From NCBI GenBank assembly GCA_030040815.1, contig JASHSZ010000644.1, positions 1-6,997 on the forward strand: a stretch of DNA of 6,997 bases, in the 5' to 3' direction. Positions 1 to 5,766 of the stretch are shown here, in pieces (within the stretch, counting starts at the first letter, position 1; each line of letters opens with the position of its first letter). The position numbers were made by a program, and so were the translations under genes. Below the pieces are notes generated by a model. It worked only from the letters and a program-made list of their open reading frames with translations. It was not told the DNA's origin and did not search any database. Origin of the DNA: Streptosporangiaceae bacterium (GTDB lineage Bacteria > Actinomycetota > Actinomycetes > Streptosporangiales > Streptosporangiaceae).

Positions 1-206
1 GCCCAGATGAAGTTCAGGCCCGGCGTGGTGCCCCAGTGTCCGAGCAGGCGCGGCTTGATGTCCGCAGGTGCCAGCGGCCGGGTCAGCAACGGATTGTCCA
101 TCAGGTAGATCTGGCCGACGGACAGGTAGTTTGCCGCGCGCCAGTACCGGTCGAGTATCTCGGCCTGCTCGCTGGTCAGCGCGCCGCGCCCGATGACCGC
201 TGTCAT
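1..206 (-). CDS. xfp: Phosphoketolase (xylulose-5-P / fructose-6-P), N-terminal part, cut by window edge
   Basis: This is the first 68 codons of a thiamine-diphosphate-dependent phosphoketolase, a cytoplasmic enzyme that splits xylulose 5-phosphate (often also fructose 6-phosphate) with phosphate into acetyl phosphate and an aldose phosphate. Seen in the sequence: the run [18 protein letters not shown] at about residues 18-35, then DNPLL, then [17 protein letters not shown] at about residues 49-65. All are hallmarks of the family N-terminus (XFP_N). The full family length is about 790-820 residues, so over 90% lies beyond base 1. The start ATG at 206 is preceded by AGGGGGAAG, a good ribosome binding site lying inside the last codons of the upstream universal stress gene; the two reading frames overlap by ATGA. 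The gene is therefore likely co-transcribed and translationally coupled to that stress protein. Identity is secure. Substrate range (single or dual) cannot be judged from this fragment. Confidence 0.93.
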   Translation of the reverse strand, partial: MTAVIGRGALTSEQAEILDRYWRAANYLSVGQIYLMDNPLLTRPLAPADIKPRLLGHWGTTPGLNFIW

Positions 207-658
207 GACTTCCCCCTTACGACGACGACCGAGCACGGGGCCGCGGTCACACAGTGAATGCTGACCGAGCCGAGCAGCATGCCGTGGAACGCACCTTGGC
301 CCCGGTGACCCACCACCAGGAGGTCGGCTCCCGCCGACTCATTAACGAGCACCATGGCCGGGTGACCATAGGCGACCTTCGTTCCGACCCGCTCCGGCGT
401 GGTCGTGCCGAACACCTGGGTTAGCGCCGAGTCAAGGATTTCCTGCACCTTCGCCCGGACCTCGTCGGTAATCGGCTGGGGCGGCCTGCCGGCGGGCACT
501 GGTCCCGTCGGCGGATTGTGCCACGCGTGCACGGCGCTGATGGTCGCCGCGGTCGCGGCGGCGTAGCTGGCCGCCCACCGCAGCGCTTCGATGGATTCCG
601 CCGAGCCATCCACGCCGACGACCACGTGCGGCGCGGGGTTGCTGCCCGGAGTGGTCAT
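203..658 (-). CDS. Universal stress protein (UspA family), ATP-binding type
   Basis: A 151-residue single-domain cytoplasmic universal stress protein. Seen: an N-terminal strand VVVGVDGS (residues 12-19) with the nucleotide-contacting Asp17; the helix [25 protein letters not shown] in the second half; and the full ATP-binding signature G-x2-G-x9-G-S at residues 117-131 ([15 protein letters not shown]), followed by the last strand CSVVVV. Family knowledge: members with this signature bind ATP and act as stress or energy-state effectors rather than as enzymes with a known reaction. The ATG at 658 has a GGTGAG ribosome binding site nine bases upstream. The stop overlaps the start of the phosphoketolase gene by ATGA, so the pair is very probably one operon. 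Upstream lies a 252-base gap with an inverted repeat (730-754) that could carry the promoter and an operator. The partner or target of this protein is unknown. Confidence 0.95.
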   Translation of the reverse strand: MTTPGSNPAPHVVVGVDGSAESIEALRWAASYAAATAATISAVHAWHNPPTGPVPAGRPPQPITDEVRAKVQEILDSALTQVFGTTTPERVGTKVAYGHPAMVLVNESAGADLLVVGHRGQGAFHGMLLGSVSIHCVTAAPCSVVVVRGKS

Positions 659-729
659 GGGGACTGCCTCACCTTCGTACTCGACCTACGCCTATCCAAC
701 GCCGTGCCGTTCCACACTCCGTCAGGGCC

Positions 730-754
730 GATCGTCCCGGCCTGCGGGACCATC
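730..754. promoter_or_regulatory. Inverted repeat upstream of the stress protein / phosphoketolase operon
   Basis: A dyad with 10-base arms (730-739 and 745-754) and one mismatch, reading GATCGTCCCG / CGGGACCATC around a 5-base centre. It begins 72 bases upstream of the universal stress protein start and 157 bases past the exporter's stop. No T-run follows on the minus strand, so it does not look like an intrinsic terminator, and an operator is the better guess. The GTCCC...GGGAC halves recall half-sites used by DosR/NarL-type regulators, but here they are everted relative to the known DosR box. A regulator cannot be assigned. The rest of the 252-base gap also holds a perfect 8-base inverted repeat (789-796 / 825-832). 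In DNA this GC-rich, repeats of that size may be chance. Confidence 0.35.
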
Positions 755-910
755 TTCGCGGGCGGCCGCCGGGTTGCTGGCCTGGTGCCCTGCCGGAATC
801 GCGCCAGGGCCGGGTGCCCGATAGCCGGCAGGTCCCGCCCGGTCGTTGACACAGACGTAAGTATCCAGCCACGACTCGAGCGCCGCGCTCACTGGAGTCG
901 GCCCGCTGTC

Positions 911-2722
911 TCAGGCCTCGGACGTCTCGAGGTCCGCCGATCGCAGGCTGCGTCCCGGCGCGACCGCCTGCAGCTCGCGCTGCGGTCGCACGGCGCTCTC
1001 GGCGTGCACGTCGTGCACGTACTGGCCGCCGCGCAGCAGTGACGCCGCCGCGGCGACCAGGCAGGCCGCAATCGCGAAGCCGAACGCGATCGACAGGCCA
1101 TGCTGGAACGGCCCGGAGATGAGCGACGGGAAGAAGGTGTGCCCGGTCAGGTAGGCAGCGTGGCTGGCCGGCAGCTTGCTGATCGCGGGTCCTAGCAGCG
1201 TCCGCACCGGGTTGTAGCCGAGCAGCGCGGCGAACATGATCGAAACCGGTGGCAGCGCCGCGATGCGCGCGGCGTCGGCGCGCGGCAGGCCCTGCGCAGT
1301 CAGCCCGTGGCTGAGCGCCGATGGCAGCGACGCGGCCAGGCCCAGGATGATCAGCGTGAAGAAAATGCCGATGGACAGCACCATGGCCGAGTTCTGGAAC
1401 GTCGCGCTCATGCCAGCCCCGACGCCGCGCCGCTCTGGCGGCAGGCTGTTCATGATCCCGGCCCGGTTGGGTGACGCGAACAGGCCCATGCCGATGCCGT
1501 TGAGCAGCAGGATCACGGCAAACTGCCAGTAGGCGACGTCGATCGGCAGCAGTTCGAGCAGGACGAACGAGGCGGCCGCCAGGACCATGCCGCCGGTCGC
1601 GAACGGTCGGGCGCCAAACCGGTCGGACAGCCAGCCCGACACCGGGCCGGCGGCGAGGAAGCCGACGGTCAGGGGCAGCATGGCGATGCCCGCCCACAGC
1701 GGCGTCTGGCTGAACCCGTAGCCGTGGATCGGCAGGTAGATGCCCTGCAGCCAGATAATCAGCGTGAACATCAGCCCGCCACGGCCGAGGCCGGACAGCA
1801 GGCTGGCCACGTTGCCTGCCGTGAACGGGCGGATCCGGAACAGCCTGAGGTGGAACATGGGCTCGGCGACCCTGGTCTCGATGAAGCAGAACGCCCCGAG
1901 GACCGCCAGCCCGCCGAGGATGAGGCTCAGCACGAGCGGGCTCGTCCAGCCCATGGTGTGCCCGCCGTAAGGCTGGATGCCGTAGGTGATGCCGACCAGG
2001 ATCGCGATGAGGCCGGCCGCGAAGGTGAGATTGCCCGTCCAGTCGAGCCTGGCCGGCTGGCGGATGCCCCGCTCTTCCAGCTTCAGATACGACCAGATGG
2101 TGCCGAGCACGCCGAACGGGACCGAGACCAGGAAAACGTATCGCCAGCTGAGCGGGCCGAGCACACCGCCGAGCACAAGCCCGATGAACGAGCCCGCGAT
2201 GCCGGCGACCTGGTTCAGCCCGAGGGCGAGCCCGCGCTCGTTCGGCGGGAAGGCGTCGGTCAGGATCGCGCTCGAGTTCGCCATCAGCATCGCGCCGCCG
2301 ACGCCCTGCATGACCCGCATGCAGATGAGCCACCACGCCGCGGCCGTGCCCTGCAGCCAGGTCAGCGACAGCAGAATGGAGAAGGCCGCGAACACCGCGA
2401 AGCCGAGGTTGAACATCCGCACCCGGCCGAACATGTCACCCAGCCGGCCGAAGCTGACCACCAGCACGCCGGTGACGACGAGGTACCCCATCATCAGCCA
2501 GAGCAGCAGCCCAGTGTCACCCGGCTGCAGCGGGTTCACGCCGATACCCCGGAAGATGTCCGGCAGCGCGATCAGCATCACCGAACTGTTGATGGTGGCC
2601 ATGAGCATGCCGAGGGTGGTGTTCGATAGCGCGATCCACTTGTAATGGACGCCGGCAAGCGCGCCGCCGGACGGAGCGGCGGCCGGCTCCCTGGCAGATG
2701 TCCGCAGCAAGTCCAGCGGCAT
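911..2722 (-). CDS. MFS exporter, DHA2 (14-helix, EmrB/QacA-like) family
   Basis: A 603-residue integral inner-membrane protein, a proton-driven major facilitator antiporter of the DHA2 type that exports drugs or small metabolites. Seen: a soluble N-terminus of about 28 residues; helix 1 with TINSSVMLIALPDI (motif D1 position, residues 43-56); motif A GRLGDMFGRVRMF (92-104); motif B-like RVMQGVGGAML; motif C-like GIAGSFIGLVLGGVLG; then many hydrophobic helices fitting a 14-helix layout. It is longer than QacA/EmrB (about 510 residues) because of an extended loop before the last helix (SALSHGLTAQGLPRADAARI onward) and a soluble tail of about 40 residues. The start at 2722 is chosen because GGAGG lies six bases upstream; an in-frame ATG at 2782 adds 20 Arg/Cys-rich residues and has no such site. 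The canonical Asp of motif D1 is replaced by Asn45. It stands alone between a terminator and a gap. Substrate unknown. Confidence 0.93.
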   Translation of the reverse strand: MPLDLLRTSAREPAAAPSGGALAGVHYKWIALSNTTLGMLMATINSSVMLIALPDIFRGIGVNPLQPGDTGLLLWLMMGYLVVTGVLVVSFGRLGDMFGRVRMFNLGFAVFAAFSILLSLTWLQGTAAAWWLICMRVMQGVGGAMLMANSSAILTDAFPPNERGLALGLNQVAGIAGSFIGLVLGGVLGPLSWRYVFLVSVPFGVLGTIWSYLKLEERGIRQPARLDWTGNLTFAAGLIAILVGITYGIQPYGGHTMGWTSPLVLSLILGGLAVLGAFCFIETRVAEPMFHLRLFRIRPFTAGNVASLLSGLGRGGLMFTLIIWLQGIYLPIHGYGFSQTPLWAGIAMLPLTVGFLAAGPVSGWLSDRFGARPFATGGMVLAAASFVLLELLPIDVAYWQFAVILLLNGIGMGLFASPNRAGIMNSLPPERRGVGAGMSATFQNSAMVLSIGIFFTLIILGLAASLPSALSHGLTAQGLPRADAARIAALPPVSIMFAALLGYNPVRTLLGPAISKLPASHAAYLTGHTFFPSLISGPFQHGLSIAFGFAIAACLVAAAASLLRGGQYVHDVHAESAVRPQRELQAVAPGRSLRSADLETSEA

Positions 2723-2728
2723 GTACAA

Positions 2729-2733
2729 CCTCC
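2729..2733 (-). promoter_or_regulatory. Ribosome binding site that fixes the exporter start
   Basis: On the minus strand this reads GGAGG, a full match to the anti-Shine-Dalgarno core, with a six-base spacer to the ATG at 2722-2720. It is the reason for rejecting the longer reading frame starting at 2782. Confidence 0.85.
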
Positions 2734-2786
2734 ACGAGCGGGCGCGCCGCGTGCACCGAGCGGCCAGCGATCCGCAGCCCAACCAA

Positions 2787-2818
2787 CAGGTATTTGCTTG
2801 CTGCTAACTAACTACCTG
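2787..2818. promoter_or_regulatory. Operator-like dyad upstream of the exporter gene
   Basis: A 32-base imperfect palindrome with perfect outer arms CAGGTA (2787-2792) and TACCTG (2813-2818). Inside are symmetric TT/AA pairs: read on the minus strand, TTAGTTAG faces CAAGCAAA across a short centre. It is markedly AT-richer than its surroundings and begins 65 bases upstream of the exporter start, downstream of the terminator of the preceding operon, so it lies where the exporter's promoter and operator should be. A further CAGGT at 2821-2825 makes a second short palindrome with the TACCTG arm (ACCTG-CC-CAGGT, 2814-2825). Efflux genes of this family are often repressed by TetR or MarR proteins that bind such dyads. 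No regulator gene is visible in the window, so the assignment is inference. I could not place convincing -35/-10 hexamers. Confidence 0.5.
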
Positions 2819-2893
2819 CCCAGGTTATTCCGGGCGGGCTGCGACGAGCCTGACTGGTCCGCGACGCGCCGTTCCGGTCCTCGCGAGCAAGAC

Positions 2894-2930
2894 AAAACGG
2901 CCACGCCGGCGCCTATGCCAGCGTGGCCGT
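2894..2930 (-). terminator. Intrinsic terminator of the DUF2752-RDD operon
   Basis: A perfect 10-bp stem pairs 2897-2906 (ACGGCCACGC) with 2921-2930 (GCGTGGCCGT). After one mismatch the stem continues for three more pairs (GGC/GCC) closed by a 6-base loop. On the minus strand the stem is followed by TTTTGTCTTG, a proper T-tract. It lies about 18 bases past the stop of the RDD gene and separates that operon from the exporter gene. Confidence 0.88.
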
Positions 2931-2947
2931 CGCCTGGTGGCCGGGCT

Positions 2948-3361
2948 CTACGCGGGGACCACCACGGTCCTCACGATCTTGTCCGCGAGCGTCTGCCGCT
3001 TGGCATCCCAGAGCGGGAACAGCCAGCCGACGTAGCAGATGATCGAGTCAACGATGTGGCAGATGTCGCGCACAAACGCCATGAGCATGCCGATAGGCTG
3101 GCCGGTCTCCTCGCTGACGAGGCGGATATTCATCACCTTCCTGCCGATCGACTGGCCGGTGGTGCCGCCGAGGTACCAACGGTTGTAGATGCTCCAGCCG
3201 AGCGACAGCAGCCAGCCGATGGCAAACAGCGCAGTGGAGATTCTTGACAGGATGATGATGACGACGATGACGGGGGCATCGTCGATGAGAAGGCCGATGA
3301 CGCGCTGACCCCAGTTGGCATACGTGATGGTCGGTGCGTAGGGGGTGTATGGATCTGCCAT
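2948..3361 (-). CDS. RDD family small membrane protein
   Basis: A 137-residue integral membrane protein with an RDD domain, a family of mostly unknown function; a few members have been linked to ion exchange or to membrane stress. Seen: a short Pro/Tyr-rich cytoplasmic start (PYTPYAP); the first conserved block NWGQRVIGLLIDD with the signature Arg20 and Asp27/Asp28; hydrophobic segments at about 21-40 and 42-60; the conserved stretch GGTTGQSIGRKVMNIRLVSEETGQPIG at about 65-91; and the C-terminal block FVRDICHIVDSIICYVGWLFPLWDAKRQTLADKIVRTVVV, which closely matches the family's ending (KRQTLxDKIxxTVVV). The ATG at 3361 has AAAGG seven bases upstream. The gene follows a DUF2752 gene by 49 bases on the same strand and is closed by an intrinsic terminator, so the two very likely form an operon. 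Repeated GAT/GAC triplets at 3250-3272 simply encode the Val/Ile-rich first helix. Confidence 0.92.
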   Translation of the reverse strand: MADPYTPYAPTITYANWGQRVIGLLIDDAPVIVVIIILSRISTALFAIGWLLSLGWSIYNRWYLGGTTGQSIGRKVMNIRLVSEETGQPIGMLMAFVRDICHIVDSIICYVGWLFPLWDAKRQTLADKIVRTVVVPA

Positions 3362-3410
3362 GAATAGGCCTTTCTGTACTGGTAGCTGTTGCTCGGGCTG
3401 ACGGGATGAA

Positions 3411-3818
3411 CTACAGGAAGCCGTACCGATGCAGCTGAAAGACCCAGCTCATGGCGACGATCACGAACACGACGTTGCGAGTGCGGCGACGAGCCCGCTC
3501 CGACCAGCGCCGCGGTGTCGAGGCCACCCCCGCCAGCCGCGCCAGCAGCAGCGGGGTGGTGCCGACGACGAGCGCGGCGACGAGGTAGGCAAGCGGGCTC
3601 GTGCTGGCCGCCGTCGCCCACTCGCCGTGCGTGAGCGCGACCGTAGCGGTCGTAAGGCCGCAAAATGGGCACGGTACGCCAGTGAGTGTCCGGAGCGGAC
3701 AGGGGATGCCCGGCCAGCCGTGCGCCGTGATAATCGGGTAGACGGACCCGACCAGGCCGGCCCCGAGGCCGGCCATGGTGATGTGCTCGGGAACCGAGTA
3801 CATCCTGCGCAGGATCAC
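3411..3818 (-). CDS. DUF2752 membrane protein
   Basis: A 135-residue membrane protein of the DUF2752 family; its function is not known. Seen: a hydrophobic segment at about residues 15-32; the family hallmark PCPLRTLTGVPCPFCGLTTATVAL at about 39-62, carrying Cys40, Cys50 and Cys53 (a CPxCG knuckle that could bind a metal or form a disulfide); THGEWATAASTSPLAYL, also typical; a second hydrophobic segment at about 72-92; a very basic cytoplasmic loop (RRWSERARRRTR); and a last helix at about 113-126. The start is GTG at 3818, supported by AGGGG five bases upstream. An ATG five codons later has no properly spaced site. It is the first gene of a probable two-gene operon with the RDD protein. Upstream is a long non-coding region shared with the divergent glycosyltransferase gene. 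I see no basis for assigning a reaction. Confidence 0.92.
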   Translation of the reverse strand: MILRRMYSVPEHITMAGLGAGLVGSVYPIITAHGWPGIPCPLRTLTGVPCPFCGLTTATVALTHGEWATAASTSPLAYLVAALVVGTTPLLLARLAGVASTPRRWSERARRRTRNVVFVIVAMSWVFQLHRYGFL

Positions 3819-4518
3819 CGCATCCCCTTCGGCTCGGTCAGGCTTTCGGATCTCAGCTGCAGCGAAATCGTACGGGCTGACAAACGTGCGCTGCGGGATT
3901 TCTGGTGCCTTCGCGGGGCAAATCTAGGACTTCATAAATACGCTACCTTATCCGGAGGCGCATTCCGGTAAAGCTTGCGACTAGGGAATGCGGGATATGC
4001 GGTTGTCAATCACCGATCGGAATGGTTCCGGTCGCCGCGGCCGGTCGGCCCTCGGCCCCTACAGCGATGGCGACACGCCAGGAGAATTAGCTTGAATTCC
4101 GGATAAGACGACTAGTCCTGAGAAAAGCACGTGTGGTGGACTTACCGGGCAACCTGGACGTCTTTCGCGTCGGGGGCGGGTTCAGTCACGGGACAAATCC
4201 CCGCTATGCACCCGGCAGGGCGGAAAGTGTCTGTCGGCGGCCGCCGTGCTGCCCCCAGACAGTGATCATCTTGGGGCGCCCAGAAGTTTGCCACTCCTTT
4301 CCACCGGGAAGAATGCATTCAGTTATAGGCTCTAAACGCACGGTAATTGGTCCGTCCGTAAAGCGTCTGGCACTTCCCCGCGGGTGCGCAGGCGTACGGG
4401 AGCCGAACCAGCGACAACCGTATAGCTGTTCCCGTGCGGCCGTGTGCCGATGCCGCTGCGTGGCGAGCCGTCCGGCTCTCCGCGCAGTCGGTGCGTAACC
4501 GGCCGAAGCGTGCCCGAG

Positions 4519-4553
4519 CCGCGGGTTTCGGCGTTTTTCTGCCGGACCCGCGG
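4519..4553 (+). promoter_or_regulatory. First leader hairpin of the glycosyltransferase gene
   Basis: An 8-bp perfect stem (CCGCGGGT 4519-4526 with ACCCGCGG 4546-4553) is followed, after a small internal bulge, by a 4-bp inner stem (CGGC 4529-4532 / GCCG 4541-4544) closed by GTTTTTCT. It ends 43 bases before the start codon. If the mRNA begins upstream, this would fold in the 5' leader. It is not followed by a T-run, so it is not a standard terminator. Its role is unknown. Confidence 0.45.
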
Positions 4554-4555
4554 AG

Positions 4556-4572
4556 CGCGTGATGGTCACGCG
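4556..4572. promoter_or_regulatory. Perfect 7-base dyad just before the glycosyltransferase ribosome binding site
   Basis: CGCGTGA-TGG-TCACGCG is an exact inverted repeat with a 3-base centre. It begins two bases after the preceding hairpin and ends nine bases before GAGGAGG. It could be a DNA operator or a second RNA hairpin close to the translation start. Sequence alone cannot separate these. Confidence 0.4.
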
Positions 4573-4581
4573 GCTCGACAC

Positions 4582-4588
4582 GAGGAGG
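4582..4588 (+). promoter_or_regulatory. Ribosome binding site that fixes the glycosyltransferase start
   Basis: GAGGAGG with an eight-base spacer to the ATG at 4597. It identifies this ATG, rather than the in-frame ATG at 4444, as the start. The latter would add 51 residues with no family resemblance, running through the leader dyads. Confidence 0.88.
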
Positions 4589-4596
4589 CAGTACAG

Positions 4597-5682
4597 ATGC
4601 GGATCGGCCTGATTGCCCCGCCTTGGGTACCAGTGCCACCACCGGCTTATGGGGGGACCGAGGTCGTCATCGACAACCTCGCCCGGGGTCTGTTGGACCT
4701 CGGCCACGAGGTCCGGCTGTTCACAGTGGGCGAGTCCGAATGCCCGGTCCCGATCGACTTTCTGTACCCGCAACCCCAGGCGCCCATCGGCTGCGTCATC
4801 CAGGAGACGGCGCACGTGCTGGCGGCGTACAAGTCGCTCGCGGACGTGGACATCATCCACGACCACACGTTCCTCGGCCCGGTGATCTGCGGTCTGCGCG
4901 GGATGCGCAGGCCGCCGGTGGTCACCACCAACCACGGCCCGTTCAGCCGGGAGACGGTGCCGGTGCTGCAGGAGGTCGCCAAGCACGCATCCGTGGCCGC
5001 GATCTCGCACTCGCAGGCCAGGCAGGCCCGCCTGAACGGCGGAGTGGTCCCGATCGCCGGGGTGATTCATCACGGCATCGATCTCGACCTCTACAAGCCC
5101 GGCCCTGGCGGGGGCGGCTACCTCATGTTCATCGGCCGGATGTCGGCGGACAAGGGCGTCCACCACGCCGTCCGGGTCGCGAAGCAGGCGGGCCGGAGGC
5201 TCGTGCTGTCGACCAAGATGCGGGAGGAGGCGGAGATCGCCTACTTCGAGCAGGAGGTCCGGCCGCTGCTGGACGCCGGTGACGAGGTGCCGTCAGAGAT
5301 CCCGCAACGCGAGCGAATCGAGCTGCTGCGCCATGCCGACGCCCTGCTCAACCCGATCACCTGGTGCGAGCCATTCGGCCTGGTGATGGCTGAGGCGCTG
5401 GCGTGCGCCACGCCCGTGCTTGCCTTCAACAACGGTGCTGCCGGCGAAATCATAGATTCGGGCAGGACAGGGTATCTCTGCCGCGACGAGGCAGAGATGA
5501 TCAGCGCGATCGACAGGGTCGGGGGGATCGACCGTGACCAGTGCCGCGAGTCAGCCGAGCGGCGGTTCTCGCTGCACCGGATGGCGCGCGACCACGACCG
5601 GCTCTACCTGCGGCTGCTCGAGAGCGAGGGCGGCTTCCTGCACACTGTCCCGCCGGCCGACCGCCGGCTCGTCATCGCATAG
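4597..5682 (+). CDS. GT4-family glycosyltransferase (GT-B fold)
   Basis: A 361-residue cytoplasmic retaining glycosyltransferase of family GT4, which transfers a sugar from a nucleotide donor (acceptor unknown). Seen: N-terminal Rossmann start MRIGLIAPPWVPVPPPAYGGTE with the Gly19-Gly20 loop; ARGLLDLGHEVRLFT; DIIHDH at 85-90; VVTTNHGPF at 108-116; AISHSQ; the inter-domain VIHHGIDLDLYKP; C-terminal domain phosphate-binding IGRMSADKG (179-187, Arg181 and Lys186); and the family's E-x7-E motif EPFGLVMAE (Glu258, Glu266), followed by ALACATPVLAFNNGAAGEII and SGRTGYL. Length is normal for the family. It is the first gene of the rightward block. A glycogen-debranching-like hydrolase follows 84 bases later, which suggests a glucan or glucoside product, though the donor cannot be read from the sequence. 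The leader carries two dyads that may regulate it. Confidence 0.94.
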   Translation: MRIGLIAPPWVPVPPPAYGGTEVVIDNLARGLLDLGHEVRLFTVGESECPVPIDFLYPQPQAPIGCVIQETAHVLAAYKSLADVDIIHDHTFLGPVICGLRGMRRPPVVTTNHGPFSRETVPVLQEVAKHASVAAISHSQARQARLNGGVVPIAGVIHHGIDLDLYKPGPGGGGYLMFIGRMSADKGVHHAVRVAKQAGRRLVLSTKMREEAEIAYFEQEVRPLLDAGDEVPSEIPQRERIELLRHADALLNPITWCEPFGLVMAEALACATPVLAFNNGAAGEIIDSGRTGYLCRDEAEMISAIDRVGGIDRDQCRESAERRFSLHRMARDHDRLYLRLLESEGGFLHTVPPADRRLVIA

Positions 5683-5694
5683 CACGCATGAGTT

Positions 5695-5726
5695 GACTGC
5701 GCGCGGCCTGACGGCCGCGCGCAGTC
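5695..5726. terminator. Strong hairpin between the glycosyltransferase and debranching-enzyme genes
   Basis: A perfect 14-bp GC-rich stem (5695-5708 with 5713-5726) with a TGAC tetraloop, starting 12 bases after the glycosyltransferase stop. No T-run follows on either strand. Actinomycete genes are often followed by such U-less hairpins, which can terminate transcription weakly or protect the mRNA 3' end. Here it stands 40 bases before the next start, so it may partly reduce expression of the downstream gene rather than fully separate the two. Confidence 0.65.
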
Positions 5727-5766
5727 GCGCGTCCCAGGCCTGTCCGGAGCTACCCGAGGCCAGGAG

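Larger units (their letters stand above)
3819..4596. other. 778-base non-coding region between divergent operons
   Basis: No reading frame here looks like a protein. The longest plus-strand candidate starts with GTG at 4133, has no good ribosome binding site, and has an unremarkable Arg/Cys/Pro-rich composition. The part from about 3920 to 4000 and the stretch near 4290-4360 are clearly AT-richer than the coding DNA, as expected for promoters of the two divergent transcription units (DUF2752 to the left, glycosyltransferase to the right). I could not fix -35/-10 boxes with confidence. Visible structures are a perfect 10-base inverted repeat far apart (CTTATCCGGA 3947-3956, TCCGGATAAG 4098-4107), a short dyad TGGCG-ACA-CGCCA (4068-4080), and the two leader hairpins near the right end, listed separately. 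No tRNA or known riboswitch was recognised. Confidence 0.7.

Noticed and set aside
730..754. Canonical DosR box
   Set aside because: The half-sites are arranged outside-in relative to the known consensus and the AT-rich centre is missing; kept only as an unassigned dyad.
846..851. TTGACA, a perfect -35 hexamer on the plus strand
   Set aside because: No -10 hexamer at 16-18 bases downstream and no plus-strand gene follows; all genes nearby are on the minus strand.
669..2336. 555-codon minus-strand open frame, and a 301-codon plus-strand frame at 1724-2629
   Set aside because: Both are shadows of the exporter gene in high-GC DNA: low-complexity Arg/Ala/Pro/Gly or Glu/Arg/His composition with no domain.
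2723..2782. 20-residue N-terminal extension of the exporter
   Set aside because: Arg/Cys-rich stretch with no ribosome binding site; GGAGG lies within it, correctly spaced for the ATG at 2722.
4174..4196. GGGTTCAGTC resembling a tRNA T-arm
   Set aside because: Flanking bases do not pair as a T-stem, and no acceptor, D or anticodon arms can be drawn around it.
4133..4498. Plus-strand open frame of 121 codons in the long intergenic region
   Set aside because: GTG start without a good ribosome binding site, Arg/Cys-rich composition with no domain feel, and a terminal part that runs into the leader of the glycosyltransferase.
4444..4596. 51-residue N-terminal extension of the glycosyltransferase
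   Set aside because: GT4 proteins begin at MRIGLIAPPW; GAGGAGG is placed for the ATG at 4597, and the extension has no family similarity.
4204..5166. 320-codon minus-strand open frame
   Set aside because: Antisense shadow of the glycosyltransferase; charged low-complexity composition.
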